Origin: an uncultured Bacilli bacterium
Lineage (GTDB): Bacteria; Bacillota_I; Bacilli_A; RF39; UBA660
Reading direction: 5' to 3'
Length of the DNA stretch: 14,047 nt
NCBI GenBank assembly: GCA_947853245.1
Contig: CANTWP010000053.1
Span: 1 to 14,047, forward strand
Position numbers and translations under genes: made by a program. This document shows, piece by piece, positions 12,025-14,047 of this stretch; the stretch's first letter is position 1; every line of letters starts with the position of its first letter. The notes below the pieces were generated by a model, which searched no databases, was not told where the DNA came from, and worked only from the letters and a program-made list of their open reading frames with translations.

Positions 12025-12123
12025 TATATCACCTCTTAATTAAAATCATATGAAATACAAGTCATATTATTACATATAACTATCTCTAATCTTGTCGAAT
12101 TAGAGCCGAAACAAGGTGATATA
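12025..12123 (-). promoter_or_regulatory. Leader with self-complementary ribosome site
   Basis: On the minus strand TATATCACCT (12114-12123) is the exact complement of AGGTGATATA (12025-12034), which contains the ribosome site of the hypothetical gene. Between them lies a 7-bp hairpin CTCTAAT/ATTAGAG (12084-12105). A -10-like TATAAT at 12123-12128 directly abuts it; if that is the true promoter, most of the upstream arm would not be transcribed. Confidence 0.3.
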
Positions 12124-12140
12124 TTATAACAATAGAGATC

Positions 12141-12179
12141 AAAAAAAGCAAATATATATCAAAAATACTATATATTTGC
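12141..12179 (-). terminator. Terminator of the pilin-like gene
   Basis: GCAAATATATA and TATATATTTGC (12169-12179 with 12148-12158) form an 11-bp stem with a 10-nt loop, followed by TTTTTTT. Confidence 0.88.
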
Positions 12180-12185
12180 CTCAAA

Positions 12186-12557
12186 TTATTGAAATTCTAA
12201 ATATTCATACGTATAAGATACACAGTTAGTAGTACAAGTAATTTTTACATATCCAGACATTTCGCCACCACTAGCGGGATCAGTTGGTGTTTCTGTTAAT
12301 TTACCTGCTGCTTTTAACTGATCTACTGTAACAATTATACTACCAGGATATGTATCTGGTAACTTTTCAGTATGTTCTACCGCCCATTCTTTGGCAGCTT
12401 TAACTATATTAGTAATTTGCTGTTCACGTGCACTTTTTTTAGATGACTCAATAATACTAGATACCCCTATTCCACCAATAGTAGCAATTATACCTAGTAC
12501 TACTATAACTGCAAGTAACTCTACTAAAGTAAATCCTTTTTTACATTCACTATTCAT
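12186..12557 (-). CDS. Type IV pilin-like / pseudopilin (ComGC/GspG-like)
   Basis: A 123-residue prepilin. The leader MNSECKKG is followed by the N-methylation motif FTLVELLAVIVVLGIIATI with Glu5, cut between Gly8 and Phe9 by a PilD/ComC-type peptidase. The hydrophobic helix continues into an amphipathic helix with SSKKSAREQQITNIVKAAKEW, then a small beta domain with a cysteine pair near the end (ITCTTNC). This is the general pattern of ComGC, GspG and other type II pseudopilins. No assembly ATPase or other com genes are nearby, so its system is undetermined. A promoter with extended -10 TGTTATAAT (12577-12585) lies 20 nt upstream and the ribosome site is weak. Confidence 0.86.
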   Translation of the reverse strand: MNSECKKGFTLVELLAVIVVLGIIATIGGIGVSSIIESSKKSAREQQITNIVKAAKEWAVEHTEKLPDTYPGSIIVTVDQLKAAGKLTETPTDPASGGEMSGYVKITCTTNCVSYTYEYLEFQ

Positions 12558-12576
12558 ATAACCAATTCCATTCTTT

Positions 12577-12585
12577 ATTATAACA
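12577..12585 (-). promoter_or_regulatory. Extended -10 promoter of the pilin-like gene
   Basis: The minus strand reads TGTTATAAT, a TGn plus TATAAT. No -35 is clear at 17 nt. The start would fall about 13 nt before the ATG. Confidence 0.5.
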
Positions 12586-12622
12586 ATTTAATTATATCAA
12601 ACAGTTTAAAACTTTTCAATAA

Positions 12623-12662
12623 ATTATCTAATATATTGTAATTATCTAATATATTGTAATTA
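12623..12662. repeat. Perfect tandem duplication of an 18-bp unit
   Basis: ATTATCTAATATATTGTA occurs twice head to tail (12623-12640 and 12641-12658), followed by a four-base start of a third copy. It lies about 40-80 bp upstream of the pilin-like gene promoter, in the 174-bp gap before the two-helix membrane gene. The rest of that gap shows no gene and no clear terminator. Confidence 0.85.
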
Positions 12663-12731
12663 ACTCTTAATAAAGTTATAGTCTTCCATTAAAATCAATT
12701 ATTCTTTAGGATCTTTTCAAAAATATTAACA

Positions 12732-13409
12732 TCATTTATTTGTGATATTTTTACGCTTAGTATATGTTTTATTTTTTGTAATATCTAAATTAGATTCAAT
12801 ATCTTCATTACTAGTAAGTAATTGGTATCTTTCAGTTTTTAAAAGCATATTCTTTATTTCTTCTAATGAATACTTATCTAAATTAACAATATCTATCTGT
12901 TCAATTTTATTTGATTTTGTTCTTTTTAAGCTGGCTTCCTTAATCATTATATTATTAAAAGCCTGTATTTTATCTTCAAATTCTTTTATAAAAAGATTAT
13001 ACTTTTCTAGATCTTGCAATTGTCCTTTACAAACATAAAGTCCTTTTAATAATGAACTAAAGGAAACCCCAAGCCCCGTTAATATAATTGCCAACAAAAC
13101 AGTTATTACTCCTTGGGGAATAAATACTAATGCAAACATAATTATCGTTAGTATCATTATTAAATGCATCAAACTGAGATCTTTTATATTTTTGAATTTT
13201 TCTGTTAATTCCTCTTTTTTACTAGAAAATGTATCAGTATACTTATTAGCCTGGATATACATCTGTTTTTTTATATTAAGCATATTATCATTTGTTTTTT
13301 CTAAAACATCATTAGAACCATCCAAATATCTAACTTCTAAGAATTTATCTTTATCTATAACTTTAGAAATAGTTTTACTAGGTTCTAAACCATCTATCTT
13401 ATATTTCAT
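12732..13409 (-). CDS. Hypothetical two-helix membrane protein with coiled-coil flanks
   Basis: Not recognised. From ATG 13409 the protein has 225 residues: a short N-terminal beta-like domain (KFLEVRYLDGSNDVLEKT), a Lys/Glu-rich helical stretch (about 45-75), two adjacent membrane helices (about 78-120, LMHLIMILTIIMFALVF then VITVLLAIILTGLGV), a second long helical, probably coiled-coil segment (about 125-165) and a basic Lys/Thr/Asn-rich tail. The likely topology has both ends in the cytoplasm. Start choice: AGAGG sits 7 nt before ATG 13409 but only 1 nt before the in-frame ATG at 13415. Its promoter, TTGACA (13459-13464), 18 nt, TAGAAT (13435-13440), is divergent from that of RNase J. Confidence 0.72.
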   Translation of the reverse strand: MKYKIDGLEPSKTISKVIDKDKFLEVRYLDGSNDVLEKTNDNMLNIKKQMYIQANKYTDTFSSKKEELTEKFKNIKDLSLMHLIMILTIIMFALVFIPQGVITVLLAIILTGLGVSFSSLLKGLYVCKGQLQDLEKYNLFIKEFEDKIQAFNNIMIKEASLKRTKSNKIEQIDIVNLDKYSLEEIKNMLLKTERYQLLTSNEDIESNLDITKNKTYTKRKNITNK

Positions 13410-13434
13410 AACCATACCTCTTCTCTGTTACATT

Positions 13435-13464
13435 ATTCTATATTTTTTAAACCTCCTTTGTCAA
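13435..13464 (-). promoter_or_regulatory. Promoter of the two-helix membrane protein gene
   Basis: TTGACA (13459-13464), 18 nt, TAGAAT (13435-13440). The AGGAGG inside the spacer is therefore not a ribosome site. The -35 is four bases from the -35 of the divergent RNase J promoter. Confidence 0.62.
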
Positions 13465-13468
13465 GGAG

Positions 13469-13497
13469 TAGACAAACTAATTAAAACCGTGTATAAT
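13469..13497 (+). promoter_or_regulatory. Promoter of the RNase J gene
   Basis: TAGACA (13469-13474), 17 nt, TATAAT (13492-13497). Predicted start is near 13504, giving a leader of about 35 nt that includes AAAGGAG (13527-13533). Confidence 0.82.
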
Positions 13498-13538
13498 GAT
13501 ATAGTCAAAATTTATAAATTAAAAAGAAAGGAGTTTTT

Positions 13539-14047
13539 ATGAAATTTTTTGATGATACAGACACTAAAGTGTTTGCTTTAGGTGGTCTTGGTGAAGTCGG
13601 AAAAAATATGTATCTAGTGGAAACTGGAAACGAAATCATTATAACTGATGCGGGTATTACTTTTCCTCAAGGGGAATTATTAGGTGTTGATTATGTTATT
13701 CCTGACTTTACTTATTTAAAAAAGAATGAAAAGAAAATAAAAGCGTTATTTATTACTCACGGGCATGAAGATCATATTGGAGGTATACCATTCTTATTAC
13801 AGGCAGTAAATATTCCTGCGATATATGCTCCAAATCAGGCAGTCGGTTTAATTAAAAGGAAATTAGAAGATCGAAATATACACTATGACAATTTATTTGT
13901 ATATGATGAAAATACTAAAATTAAATTTAAAACTATGGAAGTAGAGTTTGTAATAACTACCCACTCTATTCCAGATTCTCATGGTATTATCATTCATACA
14001 CCAAACGGAACTGTTGTTACAACTGGTGACTTTAAATTTGATTTAAC
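13539..14047 (+). CDS. rnjA: Ribonuclease J N-terminal region, partial
   Basis: RNase J is the metallo-beta-lactamase-fold 5' exonuclease and endonuclease central to mRNA decay and rRNA maturation in Bacillota. The 169 codons present before the right edge show VFALGGLGEVGKN, the metal motif HGHEDH at 74-79 (same numbering as B. subtilis RNase J1), THSIPDS with the next metal His, and TGDFKFD with the bridging Asp. All visible catalytic ligands are intact. The rest of the catalytic domain, the beta-CASP domain and the C-terminus lie outside the window. The start ATG has AAAGGAG 5 nt upstream. Close agreement with RNase J1 over the N-terminus favours rnjA over rnjB. Confidence 0.96.
   Translation, partial: MKFFDDTDTKVFALGGLGEVGKNMYLVETGNEIIITDAGITFPQGELLGVDYVIPDFTYLKKNEKKIKALFITHGHEDHIGGIPFLLQAVNIPAIYAPNQAVGLIKRKLEDRNIHYDNLFVYDENTKIKFKTMEVEFVITTHSIPDSHGIIIHTPNGTVVTTGDFKFDL

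Noticed and set aside
13428..13456. GGAGG followed by a minimal ATG-TAA ORF upstream of the two-helix membrane gene
   Set aside because: The spacing of about 18 nt is too long, and the GGAGG lies within the spacer of a better-supported TTGACA/TAGAAT promoter.
13192..13542. Plus-strand ORF of 116 codons running up to the RNase J start
   Set aside because: It is hydrophobic only because it is antisense to helical coding sequence. It crosses the divergent promoters and lacks a ribosome site.

Overview
The window is AT-rich chromosomal DNA from a low-GC Bacillota, most likely class Bacilli. The evidence is strong AGGAGG and GGTGAT ribosome sites, SigA-type TTGACA/TATAAT promoters, Bacillota-type L20 and L21 leaders, L27 with a Prp-cleavable N-terminus, RNase J, SufU and sporulation genes. 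TGA is used as a stop codon, so the standard code applies. A deeper placement, for example among uncultured gut Bacilli related to Erysipelotrichia or RF39, is only a guess.

Layout. Nearly all genes lie on the minus strand. From the left: the start of an AAA+ ATPase (1-96) behind a TGCA-rich promoter region; a SpoVD-type penicillin-binding protein that stops before its third active-site motif (371-1627); a short competence-type SSB; sufB, an unknown gene, sufU and a Flp-like pilin, apparently one cluster read from a promoter at 4770-4793. A DUF192 gene diverges from that promoter on the plus strand. Then come obg; a CPBP-family membrane protein with an overlapping 45-codon membrane microprotein; a small transcription unit with a 13-codon aromatic peptide; and rpmA, prp and rplU behind an L21 leader. 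Next are spoIVFB and spoIVFA; rplT, rpmI and infC behind an L20 leader with an attenuator; a hypothetical gene; a ComGC/GspG-like pilin; a two-helix membrane protein; and, divergent on the plus strand, the start of RNase J.

How the parts fit. The order spoIVFA-spoIVFB-rplU-prp-rpmA-(x)-obg is the classical Bacillus order, where x is spo0B. Here the CPBP gene, the microprotein and the 13-codon unit occupy that slot. The two sporulation loci, spoVD and spoIVFA, each carry a SigE-like -10 element (CATACACT and CATACATT) exactly 6 nt before the ribosome site. At least five promoters share this -10 / 6 nt / SD spacing, implying very short 5' leaders.

Most notable observations: the recurring near-leaderless start cassette with SigE-like promoters; the aromatic 13-codon ORF followed by a long terminator hairpin; the 45-codon microprotein; infC apparently starting at AUA; L20 fused to a Rho-N/SAP-like domain; a CPBP protein lacking both conserved histidines; truncated SpoVD; and an unknown gene between sufU and sufB.
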